This document shows positions 7,972-15,079 of a stretch of DNA of 23,995 nucleotides, piece by piece. The stretch is taken from assembly GCA_964628455.1 (NCBI GenBank), contig CAZVPD010000041.1, positions 1 to 23,995 on the forward strand, given 5' to 3'. This DNA is from JAQVWU01 sp964628455. GTDB taxonomy: Bacteria > Bacillota > Clostridia > Oscillospirales > CAG-272. Under the pieces are notes generated by a model, which made no database searches, was not told the origin of the DNA, and saw nothing but the letters and a program-made list of their open reading frames with translations. Every line of letters begins with the position of its first letter. Position 1 is the stretch's first letter. The position numbers and the translations under genes are program-made.

Positions 7972-9441
7972 TTATTTCTGCATCTCGTCCATTAATTTTG
8001 TGATGCTTTCTTCTATTTTCGGTTCAAGGGCTGCGAGAGCCGAAGCGAAATCGCTGTTAAGACTGTGGTACATGGTGCGTATTTTGTTCGCGGATCCGCC
8101 GAAATCGAAAAGCAGTCCCGTATCGTAAAATCTGTATTTGAAGATCAGATCCAGCATTTCTCCCGACGTATCGTCCCGCGCCACCTTGCGCTGCAGAAGC
8201 GTGTCATAAAACGCGGGCAGCAGGTCACGGCGTCCCAGGTATCCGGAGTATTCGAGAAAAATTCCCGTGTTTTCAAGGTCGGGGTTTGTCACGGGTACGG
8301 CGACATAGGCCATGCATACCGACAGGGTCGGCATATAATATTCTTTTTGTTCTTCGTTGTATTTCGGGTAGGGGATCAGGCCGTAATCGTTCTCGGTTTC
8401 CCGCATTTCCGGGCCGTAGTATATGCCTCCCATATTGAACAGGACGCGTCCGTCCACAAACATGCCGGCTTCGTCGAGATTGGCGTTTTTGCTGCGCGCG
8501 TGGCAGTTGAATGAGACCGTCAGATCTTCGAGGATTTCGCTCAGATGCAGCATCTTGCCGTATGCTTCCTCATTGGTGATGGTGATCACCGGTGTTCCCT
8601 CGGCGTTGAGTTCCGCCATGCGGATGCCGAAGCTGTTGAGCAGTGCCTGCGGGACGTCGTCGATATAGGTAAAACCGTACCGGTCCGCGTTCGTATATTT
8701 GCCGTCGGAGTCAAGGTCTGCGGCAGCTGTTTTGGACATGGCGTACAGCTTGTCGATCGTCCATGTCCCGCCGGTGACAAGGCCATACGGGTCCTCGAGA
8801 TTATAGTCCGCGATAAGGTCTTTATTAAAGAAAACGACGAATGTACTCAGATATCCGTTCATGGTGATATCCGAGACAGCGGCGATATTTTTCCCTTTTA
8901 TCGACATCGCCTCTTGAAATCCTCTGTCCCACCAGGGATTATTCAGGTCGACATGGGGAATTTCGGATAATTCGGTGAGAGCTCCCGACGTGACCAGCTT
9001 GATGTACTGAATGCCCCGCATGATCGAAAAATCGTAGGCGTCGTCGCCGGCCAGAGCGGTTTTGGTGAACTGGCTCAGACCTGTATCGATGCTTGTGCTG
9101 CTTTCGATCACCTCGATCTTGCAGTTATACGTCTGTTCGATTTTTATATTGCGGTTAAAAACGGCGTCGTTGAAGCTGTCTCCGTTGAGCTCCTCGGTTA
9201 TGATGTCGGTGATCTGGAGGGGGGCGTAGTCATACCAGCTCTGCGTGTAGACGGTAAAAACTTTCCCTTCCATATCGGTTTCGGGTAAGTCGGGAGCTTC
9301 GAGTCCGGCGGTGGTTTCCTCGGCCGCAGCGGTTTCGGTCGTTGTTATTCCGGCATCTGCGTTTTCCTCCGCGTCTGCGGCGCAGCCGGATAAGGCCGGG
9401 ATGATCAGAAGCGCCGCAAGGATTGAAAGGACTGCTTTCAT
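7972..9441 (-). CDS. Substrate-binding lipoprotein 2
   Basis: A 489-aa lipoprotein with classic lipobox LSGC (C20) and an acidic Thr/Ala/Glu linker to about residue 50. Family landmarks are SFNDAVFNRN, GDDAYD, NPWWD, the calcium-type loop D242-D253 (DLDSDGKYTNAD), GLIPYPKYNEEQ and ARDDTSGEMLDLIF. AAAGGAAG, about 9 bases before the ATG, supports the start. It lies 49 bases downstream of lipoprotein 3 on the same strand, with no terminator between, so it is the second gene of that operon. Two different binding proteins in one transcript without permeases is unusual; they may share a transporter encoded elsewhere. Ligand unknown, a sugar or oligosaccharide by family. Confidence 0.87.
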   Translation of the reverse strand: MKAVLSILAALLIIPALSGCAADAEENADAGITTTETAAAEETTAGLEAPDLPETDMEGKVFTVYTQSWYDYAPLQITDIITEELNGDSFNDAVFNRNIKIEQTYNCKIEVIESSTSIDTGLSQFTKTALAGDDAYDFSIMRGIQYIKLVTSGALTELSEIPHVDLNNPWWDRGFQEAMSIKGKNIAAVSDITMNGYLSTFVVFFNKDLIADYNLEDPYGLVTGGTWTIDKLYAMSKTAAADLDSDGKYTNADRYGFTYIDDVPQALLNSFGIRMAELNAEGTPVITITNEEAYGKMLHLSEILEDLTVSFNCHARSKNANLDEAGMFVDGRVLFNMGGIYYGPEMRETENDYGLIPYPKYNEEQKEYYMPTLSVCMAYVAVPVTNPDLENTGIFLEYSGYLGRRDLLPAFYDTLLQRKVARDDTSGEMLDLIFKYRFYDTGLLFDFGGSANKIRTMYHSLNSDFASALAALEPKIEESITKLMDEMQK

Positions 9442-9490
9442 GGCTTGTACTTCCTTTTTTTTATGTTTAAACAGTTCGGGAAACCGACGC

Positions 9491-10975
9491 TCAGCGGTTT
9501 TCGTATTCCGCCGCGACCGTTTCGAGTCCCTTTATAATCTTCTCTTCGGCTGCCGCGATGACCGAGGCGAATTTGCCGCCGGCTGATTTAAGTCCGGAGC
9601 ACAGCGCTTGGCTGCCCCCCCAGTTGTTTAAAAACCCGAGGTCGAATGTCTTCGAATTCATGATGATCTCAAGCATGACGGGTGACTGTTCGTCCCGAAG
9701 CCCTTTGCTGATCAGAACGGTTTCGTAATACGCGGGCGTTACCGTTGTGACCGACGCCGCGGCCATGGCCTCCAGCACGGACGCTGTGGTCTCGTAACCC
9801 GTATGGGTCACCGGTATGCTGATGGCCGTCATTCCGTGTTCCGTGCCGCTGCACCAGTAGTTTTCCTGATCCTCGTCGAGTTTGGGTGTCGGAATGATGC
9901 CGTAGGCGTTTTCCATATCGCGGAAGGTGGTTGTGGCCAGGTCCAGGTGGCCCATAAAGAAAAGCGCCTGATTGTTCATAAACATAGGGTATATATACTC
10001 GCTCCAGACGTTTTTGGATGCGATGGAATTCCATTTCTCCGCGAGAAATGTCACGTTTTCGTTGCCGTAAATGGCGTGGACTTTCTCGAGCGCGGAGATC
10101 ATTCTGTCGTTGTTCATTGAAAATACAGGCTTGTCCTCTTCGTCTTTTTCAACGCAGCGCAGTCCCGAACCGAGGACGGTAAGGTAAAATCCGTAATCCT
10201 CGCTCAGTATCCCCCAGCTGTCCTCCTGATTCATGGTACCGTCGCCGTTGATGTCGCCTGCTGTGCTTTGGGCTGCCGCCTGCATTTTTTCAAATGTCCA
10301 TGTCCCGTCGAGGACCGCGTCATACGGACTTTCAAGGCCGTAATCCGACGCGAGTGCCTGATTGAAATAGTAGCACCAGGTATACCGGTCGTCCATGGTG
10401 TTGATTTCCCCCATCGCCAGATACAGCTTTCCGCAGACCGACATAAGCCGGCTGCAGTTCGCATCCCAATAAGGCTGAGCAAGGTCAAGGGCGGTGATTG
10501 TATGGAGGTCGGTCAGGTGTCCGGAATTGGCGAGTGAGATATGGCCGTTCAAAGCGATGTTGATGAAAGCGTATGCGTCTTCCTGCGCCAGGACCGTCTT
10601 CTGCACATGGGAGGCGTCGCCTTCCGACCAGCTGAACTTGACGTTGTATTTTTCCGCCACGCGCTGATTGCGTAAATAGATAGCGTCGTTCAGCGGTTCT
10701 CCCGTCGTTTCGCCGGCGCAGATATCCGTGAAGATAACGTAAACGGCGGTTCCGAGCGGCCGGGTCAGAAAATTCAGCGTCAGCCCTTCGAGGTCGGGCG
10801 CGTTTGCCGCAAGAGCGTCAAAAGGGTCCGCATGGGTGGTTTCCGCGATAACGGATGTGATTGCCTCTGTTCCTGCCCCGCCTGTCTCCGTTTCTGCCGA
10901 ACAGGATGCGATCTGCATGAAGCAGACCAGCACAAAGAGAATAAGACAGGCGCGGTGCGTCGTTTTGCTTTTCAT
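9491..10975 (-). CDS. Substrate-binding lipoprotein 3
   Basis: A 494-aa lipoprotein with lipobox IASC (C25) and a Glu/Thr/Ala-rich linker. Landmarks are EPLNDAIYLRN, QEDAYA where the others have GDDAYD, QPYWD for NPWWD, a dockerin-like loop D241-D252 (DINGDGTMNQED), GIIPTPKLDEDQ and LRDEQSPVMLEII. The changes at several landmarks make it the most diverged of the five. It is first in an operon with lipoprotein 2. A G-run (TTGGGGGCT) about 8 bases before the ATG is the likely ribosome site. Its promoter carries an operator-like palindrome, so expression is probably substrate-controlled. Ligand unknown. Confidence 0.86.
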   Translation of the reverse strand: MKSKTTHRACLILFVLVCFMQIASCSAETETGGAGTEAITSVIAETTHADPFDALAANAPDLEGLTLNFLTRPLGTAVYVIFTDICAGETTGEPLNDAIYLRNQRVAEKYNVKFSWSEGDASHVQKTVLAQEDAYAFINIALNGHISLANSGHLTDLHTITALDLAQPYWDANCSRLMSVCGKLYLAMGEINTMDDRYTWCYYFNQALASDYGLESPYDAVLDGTWTFEKMQAAAQSTAGDINGDGTMNQEDSWGILSEDYGFYLTVLGSGLRCVEKDEEDKPVFSMNNDRMISALEKVHAIYGNENVTFLAEKWNSIASKNVWSEYIYPMFMNNQALFFMGHLDLATTTFRDMENAYGIIPTPKLDEDQENYWCSGTEHGMTAISIPVTHTGYETTASVLEAMAAASVTTVTPAYYETVLISKGLRDEQSPVMLEIIMNSKTFDLGFLNNWGGSQALCSGLKSAGGKFASVIAAAEEKIIKGLETVAAEYENR

Positions 10976-11035
10976 CGGACAGCCCCCAAATGTTTATTTA
11001 ATAAACCGTCATGGTTTCTTCACTTGTCAGAACAG

Positions 11036-11064
11036 ATTATAGAATAAAGCAAACGCTTTGTCAA
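11036..11064 (-). promoter_or_regulatory. Consensus promoter of the lipoprotein 3-2 operon
   Basis: On the minus strand a perfect -35 TTGACA (11059-11064) and a perfect -10 TATAAT (11036-11041) are 17 bases apart. A full-consensus promoter on a transport operon normally needs a repressor, which fits the palindrome in its spacer. Confidence 0.9.
11046..11059. promoter_or_regulatory. Operator-like palindrome in the promoter spacer
   Basis: The inverted repeat AAAGC-AAAC-GCTTT fills the spacer between -35 and -10. The AAACG core resembles LacI/CcpA-type half-sites, but the site is not a full catabolite-response element by eye. A repressor bound here would block RNA polymerase. No regulator gene is in the window. 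Confidence 0.5.
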
Positions 11065-11095
11065 TAATATTTATGGGTTATCCCGAAGACGGAAG

Positions 11096-11144
11096 AAAAG
11101 CAGGGGACATTGCTTCGGATCGGAAGCTGTGTCTCCTGCTTTTC
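11096..11144 (-). terminator. Terminator of the rubrerythrin-like gene
   Basis: Read on the minus strand, AGCAGG-A-GACA pairs with TGTC-C-CCTGCT around an inner GCTTC/GAAGC hairpin, followed by TTTTCTT. The element also reads as a weaker hairpin with T-tail on the + strand. It separates this gene from the lipoprotein 3 promoter. Confidence 0.75.
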
Positions 11145-11170
11145 CGTATGGATATGCCGTGATGATGTGT

Positions 11171-11665
11171 TTAATACTCGCCCCTGTTGCTCCATAATCC
11201 GAACTCGGCGCTTTCGACCCAGTCCTCGGCGTGGCTCAGCCGTACGATCAGCTCATCGAGGATGTCGTAATGCCTTTTTTCCTGCCCGATCAGGTATTCG
11301 AATAATTTTTTTTCGGTCTCTGACTTTGCTCCCGATAAAAAATTTTGGTATAATTCGATGCTTTCCTTTTCTTTTTCCTGAGCCATCGTATAGAATTCCA
11401 GTTGAGTCGGCAGTTCGTTGATCTCGCTTTTAAAGTTTTCGAGATTTTTAAAGATGCTTTTTAACCGGGACAGCGGGTCCTTTTCTCCCGGAACCTCCGC
11501 CGTGTTGTTTTTCAGGTCGGCCAGGAGCAGCGCGTGCTTTTTTTCTTCCTCTGCCAGTATCATGCATACGGTATACAGGTTGTTGGCCGAATTGATTCCG
11601 GCCTGCCGCCTGTAATACTTTTCGCCGTCGTTTTCCATCTTAATGGCAAATTCAATGGATTTCAT
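11171..11665 (-). CDS. Rubrerythrin-like (ferritin-superfamily) diiron protein
   Basis: A four-helix-bundle protein of 164 aa with two E-x-x-H iron motifs, E41-K-K-H44 and E129-K-R-H132, plus further helix carboxylates E11, E15, E101 and E104. This is the rubrerythrin/ferritin-like pattern. It has no rubredoxin domain (no CxxC pairs), so it is not a full rubrerythrin. The likely role is peroxide reduction or iron handling in an anaerobe's oxidative-stress defence. I chose the ATG at 11665 because AGGAG lies 7 bases upstream. A longer reading from 11704 would start inside a leader hairpin with no ribosome site. It has its own promoter and terminator, so it is monocistronic. Confidence 0.85.
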   Translation of the reverse strand: MKSIEFAIKMENDGEKYYRRQAGINSANNLYTVCMILAEEEKKHALLLADLKNNTAEVPGEKDPLSRLKSIFKNLENFKSEINELPTQLEFYTMAQEKEKESIELYQNFLSGAKSETEKKLFEYLIGQEKRHYDILDELIVRLSHAEDWVESAEFGLWSNRGEY

Positions 11666-11695
11666 AGGGTCACTCCTGTCTTTTGTCTTTTTATG

Positions 11696-11713
11696 CCGGA
11701 CCATAGCGTCCGG
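11696..11713 (-). promoter_or_regulatory. Leader hairpin of the rubrerythrin-like gene
   Basis: A perfect 6-bp inverted repeat CCGGAC-CATAGC-GTCCGG lies between the promoter -10 and the ribosome site. It may stabilise the mRNA or act as a regulator site. It has no T-tail, so it is not an ordinary terminator. Confidence 0.4.
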
Positions 11714-11728
11714 TTTTACTCATGTCTT

Positions 11729-11757
11729 ATTATAGCATAAATGCAGGATGATGACAA
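11729..11757 (-). promoter_or_regulatory. Promoter of the rubrerythrin-like gene
   Basis: On the minus strand, -35 TTGTCA (11752-11757) and -10 TATAAT (11729-11734) are 17 bases apart, placing a roughly 55-base leader before the ATG at 11665. Confidence 0.8.
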
Positions 11758-11870
11758 GGTCTTGCGGAAATATCAAAAACGGGGTTTTTCTTCTCCGGCG
11801 GTATACGGCTGCCTTCTTCAGGACGTGCACGGACGGATGAAGTGCTCCGGAATGCCGGCCGGACGCATTT

Positions 11871-12695
11871 CTATACAAATGTGTACCACTGATCGATCCA
11901 GAGCTCGTTCCCGTATTCTTCTTTAAGTGTTTCCCGTATGCGTGCGAGTATTTCCTGCGACTGTGCATACTGCGGGTATCCGGTCAGTTCAAGGTCCGGT
12001 GTAAGCCCGTTGATATGCCCTGAAACGCTGTGATAATTTAAAACAAGCTCTTTTATGCTCTCCGGAACATCGAGTTCGCGGAAATAATAGAAAAGCCACT
12101 TGTCGCAGGGATACGCTTTTCGTTTTAATAAAAAGAACAGATGGCAGGCAAACCGCAGCACACTCGCGCAGTACAGCAGGGCTGCGCTCTTATCGGCTCT
12201 GAGCAGCGGCTGCCGCATCCAGTTGTCGTAAAGGCAGAGATCGAAATATTTGCGCCGTATAAGAGAATGCGGGTTTGAGAACAGGTTCTTCATCCCTTCG
12301 CTCAGGATCTGTTCGTATCTATCGTCGTTTTTGTGCATGACCGTGATGTTCGTATATTCGAAAACCTGTTCCATATCGTATTCCGCAAAATGACGGCGGA
12401 GGTCGTCATACAGGTCGAGATTGTAATGCCCCGGGCAGCAGTAGAGCGGCTGAAAAACACCGTCCTCGCGCTGCTGGATCTTCGCTTCGTTATATGCCTG
12501 CGTGATCTCGGCTTTGGCCGGGGCATCGCAGAAAACGACAAAATCGACGTCGGAATACCGGTCGGTATACCCCCGCGCCGTGCTTCCTTTTAAGATCAGC
12601 GTGATCCTGTTCCAGAATCTGCCCATTACGGGATGCAGGCGCAGTTCCTCCCGCGCGTTTTCCGCGTTTTTCCGCATGGCTTCGTTGAGTGTCAT
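11871..12695 (-). CDS. Nucleotidyltransferase-fold protein (DUF4037-like)
   Basis: A 274-aa protein with the pol-beta-type nucleotidyltransferase signature: G37-S38-TARGYTDRYS-D49-V-D51. The GS pair and DxD bind nucleotide and metal. The rest is helical and resembles DUF4037 or aminoglycoside/lincosamide nucleotidyltransferase-like proteins, so it probably transfers a nucleotide to a small molecule or protein. I cannot name the acceptor, and a resistance role is not shown. I chose the ATG at 12695: GAGGT lies 6-7 bases upstream, whereas the longer reading from 12734 has no ribosome site and would run through the -10 element of the gene's own promoter. It is a single-gene unit. Confidence 0.75.
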   Translation of the reverse strand: MTLNEAMRKNAENAREELRLHPVMGRFWNRITLILKGSTARGYTDRYSDVDFVVFCDAPAKAEITQAYNEAKIQQREDGVFQPLYCCPGHYNLDLYDDLRRHFAEYDMEQVFEYTNITVMHKNDDRYEQILSEGMKNLFSNPHSLIRRKYFDLCLYDNWMRQPLLRADKSAALLYCASVLRFACHLFFLLKRKAYPCDKWLFYYFRELDVPESIKELVLNYHSVSGHINGLTPDLELTGYPQYAQSQEILARIRETLKEEYGNELWIDQWYTFV

Positions 12696-12724
12696 GAGAA
12701 TACCTCGTGCAGTTGTTTTTTTTG

Positions 12725-12753
12725 AGTATAGCATTTTTATCCGATGATGTCAA
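12725..12753 (-). promoter_or_regulatory. Promoter of the nucleotidyltransferase-fold gene
   Basis: On the minus strand, a perfect -35 TTGACA (12748-12753), a 17-base spacer and -10 TATACT (12725-12730). The predicted transcript starts near 12718, downstream of the 12734 ATG, which rules that longer start out. Confidence 0.87.
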
Positions 12754-12796
12754 TCGTTTTTACCGCCTGCCTGCTCTCCGCCGCTTCGGGCGGGAT

Positions 12797-12845
12797 GAGA
12801 AAAGCGGAAGGCCGCTTTGAGTCTGCGCCCTTCCGCTTTTTCTTT
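12797..12845 (-). terminator. Terminator of ferritin
   Basis: Inverted repeat AAAGCGGAAGG/CCTTCCGCTTT around a loop of about 18 bases, T-rich on both flanks. Its place 43 bases past the ferritin stop makes it that gene's terminator. The longer T-tail is on the + strand. Confidence 0.75.
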
Positions 12846-12887
12846 TGGCTTTTCATCGAAATGCATACGCCTGATGGCGGTATCTTC

Positions 12888-13400
12888 TTATAACACCAGA
12901 CTCGGGGGAGCGTAAACCCTTGTGCCGAGTTCGTTGTCGAGCATATAGAGCCCCTTTGTGTCGCTGCCGAAAAGCTCCATTTTCCTGATCAGGTCCTCGG
13001 CGTTTTTTTCTTCCTCGCCCTGTTCCTTGATGAACCAGTCCAGAAACTGCATGGTCCTGAAGTCTTTTTCCGTGTATGCGGTGTCATAAATATTGTGGAT
13101 CAGCGAAGTGACATACTGCTCGTGTGTAAGTCCGCTCTGAAGCACCGCCATTTTCGTTTCAAATATGTTTTCGGGCCTGTCTATGGCCTCGAGGACTGCT
13201 TTGGAGGCGTTGTTCTGCATATACTGTAAAAACAGCAGCGCGTGGTCGCGTTCTTCCATGGCCTGTACTTTATACCAGTTGGCAAATCCGTGAAGGCCTT
13301 CCTCCTCGTAATAGTTGGAAAAAGCCAGGTATAAATAGGCCGAATAAAATTCTTTGTTGATCTGCGTGTTGAGCAGATCCGCAACTTTTTTTGTAAGCAT
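12888..13400 (-). CDS. ftnA: Ferritin (non-haem, FtnA type)
   Basis: An iron-storage protein of 170 aa that should form a 24-subunit shell, oxidising Fe(II) and storing the mineral in the cytosol. All ferroxidase ligands fall on E. coli FtnA numbering: E17, E50, H53, E94 and Q127, with further acidic residues E129-E131 where the third iron site would be. No haem-ligand methionine pattern of bacterioferritin is evident. GGGAGG lies 6 bases before the ATG, a strong ribosome site. It is transcribed alone from a TTGCAT/TATAAT promoter just after enolase. With the rubrerythrin-like gene 1.2 kb away, it forms a loose iron/oxygen-stress neighbourhood. Confidence 0.95.
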   Translation of the reverse strand: MLTKKVADLLNTQINKEFYSAYLYLAFSNYYEEEGLHGFANWYKVQAMEERDHALLFLQYMQNNASKAVLEAIDRPENIFETKMAVLQSGLTHEQYVTSLIHNIYDTAYTEKDFRTMQFLDWFIKEQGEEEKNAEDLIRKMELFGSDTKGLYMLDNELGTRVYAPPSLVL

Positions 13401-13446
13401 AAAATCCCTCCCGTATTAAAAGTATTTATTTTGTGAACCTGTCTGT

Positions 13447-13475
13447 ATTATAACGCTTTTGTCCGGAAAATGCAA
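13447..13475 (-). promoter_or_regulatory. Promoter of ferritin
   Basis: On the minus strand, -35 TTGCAT (13470-13475), a 17-base spacer and -10 TATAAT (13447-13452). The same -35 variant is used by the enolase promoter. An inverted repeat GTCCGG (13461-13466)/CCGGAC (13482-13487) flanks the -35 and could be a regulator site. The promoter begins 18 bases past the enolase stop. Confidence 0.82.
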
Positions 13476-13492
13476 GTACCCCCGGACTCCTT

Positions 13493-14785
13493 TTATTTTC
13501 CTGCGAAGGCGTTCCTTCCCGGAAAAATCTGGGATTTACCGAGTTCGTCTGCGATCCGCAGCAATCTGTTGTATTTGGCGACCCGCTCGCTGCGGGAGGG
13601 CGCGCCGGTTTTGATCTGCCCCGCGTTTACCGCGACGGCAAGGTCGGCGATCGTGGTGTCCTCGGTTTCGCCCGAACGGTGTGAGATGACCGCCGTATAG
13701 CCCGCGTGGTGCGCCATGCGTATGGCGTCCAGGGTTTCCGTAAGTGTGCCTATCTGATTGAGTTTGATAAGGATCGAGTTTGCGGCTCCCGACCGGATGC
13801 CTTTTTTCAGTCTGTCGGTGTTCGTGACAAAAAGGTCGTCCCCGACAAGCTGCAGTTTTTTGCCCAGTTTTTCGGTCAGGGTTTCCCAGCCCTCCCAGTC
13901 ATCCTGGGCGCACCCGTCCTCGAGCGAAATGATCGGGTATCTGCCCGCCAGATCTTCCCAGTATTGTATCAGGCCGCTGCGTGTATAGGCTTTGTTTTTT
14001 TTCGGGAGCAGATAGGTCCCGTCTTCAAGCTGCCATTCGCTTGAAGCGGCGTCGATCGCGATCATAAAGTCCCTGCCGGGCACGGCTCCCGCCGCTTCGA
14101 TGGCCGAGAGGATCATTTTCAGCGCTTCCTCGTCGTCATCGAGGTCGGGTGCGAATCCGCCTTCGTCTCCGACCGCGGTGGACAGGCCCTTGGAAGCCAG
14201 CACTTTTTTAAGGCTGTGGAAAACCTCGGCGCAGCGGGTGAAACCGGCGGTGTAATCGGGTACGCCTACGGGTACGATCATGAATTCCTGAATATCGATG
14301 TTATTCGAAGCGTGCGCGCCGCCGTTGAGTATATTGAGCATGGGGACCGGCAGCACCTTTGCGCCGCATCCTCCGATATACCGGTAGAGCGGCATCTGAT
14401 AATAGGCGGCTGCGGCTTTGGCGCATGCGAGGGAAACGGCCAGAATGGCGTTTGCTCCGAGTCTGGATTTGTTCTGCGTGCCGTCGAGTTCCGTCATTAT
14501 CCTGTCCGCCTGATCCTGCATGGCGGCATCGGAGCCGGTCAAAGCGTCGGATATCTCTGTGTTCACGTTTTCGACGGCTTTCAGGACGCCTTTCCCCGAC
14601 AGCCTCTTTTTATCGTTGTCTCTCAGTTCTGCCGCTTCGTATATGCCTGTGGAAGCTCCGGACGGAACGGAAGCGATGCCCTTTATGCCGCAGGCAAGCG
14701 TCACTTCCGCTTCTACGGTGGGATTTCCTCTGGAGTCGAATATTTCTCTGGCGTGCAGTTCCTTGATTGTTTTATCTTTTGACAT
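13493..14785 (-). CDS. eno: Enolase (2-phosphoglycerate dehydratase)
   Basis: The glycolytic enzyme that interconverts 2-phosphoglycerate and phosphoenolpyruvate; Mg-dependent and cytoplasmic. Of normal length (430 aa), with the substrate loop SGASTG (42-47), NGGAHA, GDEGGFAP, the metal-ligand segments AIDAAS, SLEDG and VGDDLFVTN, and the signature ILIKLNQIGTLTET followed by SHRSGETED, plus KTGAPSRSERVAKYN near the end. I chose the ATG at 14785 (MSKDKTIKE): AAAGG lies about 9 bases upstream and the N-terminus then matches the family. A reading from 14863 would add 26 unrelated residues and cross the promoter. No glycolytic neighbours are present; it stands alone. Confidence 0.98.
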   Translation of the reverse strand: MSKDKTIKELHAREIFDSRGNPTVEAEVTLACGIKGIASVPSGASTGIYEAAELRDNDKKRLSGKGVLKAVENVNTEISDALTGSDAAMQDQADRIMTELDGTQNKSRLGANAILAVSLACAKAAAAYYQMPLYRYIGGCGAKVLPVPMLNILNGGAHASNNIDIQEFMIVPVGVPDYTAGFTRCAEVFHSLKKVLASKGLSTAVGDEGGFAPDLDDDEEALKMILSAIEAAGAVPGRDFMIAIDAASSEWQLEDGTYLLPKKNKAYTRSGLIQYWEDLAGRYPIISLEDGCAQDDWEGWETLTEKLGKKLQLVGDDLFVTNTDRLKKGIRSGAANSILIKLNQIGTLTETLDAIRMAHHAGYTAVISHRSGETEDTTIADLAVAVNAGQIKTGAPSRSERVAKYNRLLRIADELGKSQIFPGRNAFAGK

Positions 14786-14834
14786 CCGGATCATCCTTTC
14801 TTTATGTCTGGTCGGTTTTTTTATGTGATATCTG

Positions 14835-14863
14835 ATTATACGGCACGGATGAAAAAAATGCAA
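14835..14863 (-). promoter_or_regulatory. Promoter of enolase
   Basis: On the minus strand, -35 TTGCAT (14858-14863), a 17-base spacer and a perfect -10 TATAAT (14835-14840), about 50 bases before the start codon. Confidence 0.87.
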
Positions 14864-14954
14864 TGTTATGATTTGAACAAAAATAAAATTCCTGTTTTTA
14901 CTTAAGAATTCGGACAGAAGGACTGGTCTGTTCGACGCAGAAAAATCTCGCTTC

Positions 14955-14983
14955 TTGACTTTGATCCCGAATCATGTTATAAT
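14955..14983 (+). promoter_or_regulatory. Promoter of lipoprotein 4
   Basis: -35 TTGACT (14955-14960), a 17-base spacer and -10 TATAAT (14978-14983), diverging from the enolase promoter. The spacer holds an imperfect palindrome, TGATCCCGAATCA, a possible operator. The leader to the ATG at 15080 is about 90 bases. Confidence 0.87.
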
Positions 14984-15079
14984 TAAATGGTTGGTAATGT
15001 TCCACACAAAACGGAGTTTTGCGTTCGTTTTTGCCGGGAACGGCCGGAATAAATTCGGATGAAGGAGCTATAAAATTTT

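Noticed and set aside
12696..12734. Upstream ATG extension of the nucleotidyltransferase-fold gene
   Set aside because: It would include the -10 element and lie upstream of the predicted transcript start.
14786..14863. 26-residue N-terminal extension of enolase
   Set aside because: It crosses the enolase promoter and does not match the family N-terminus.
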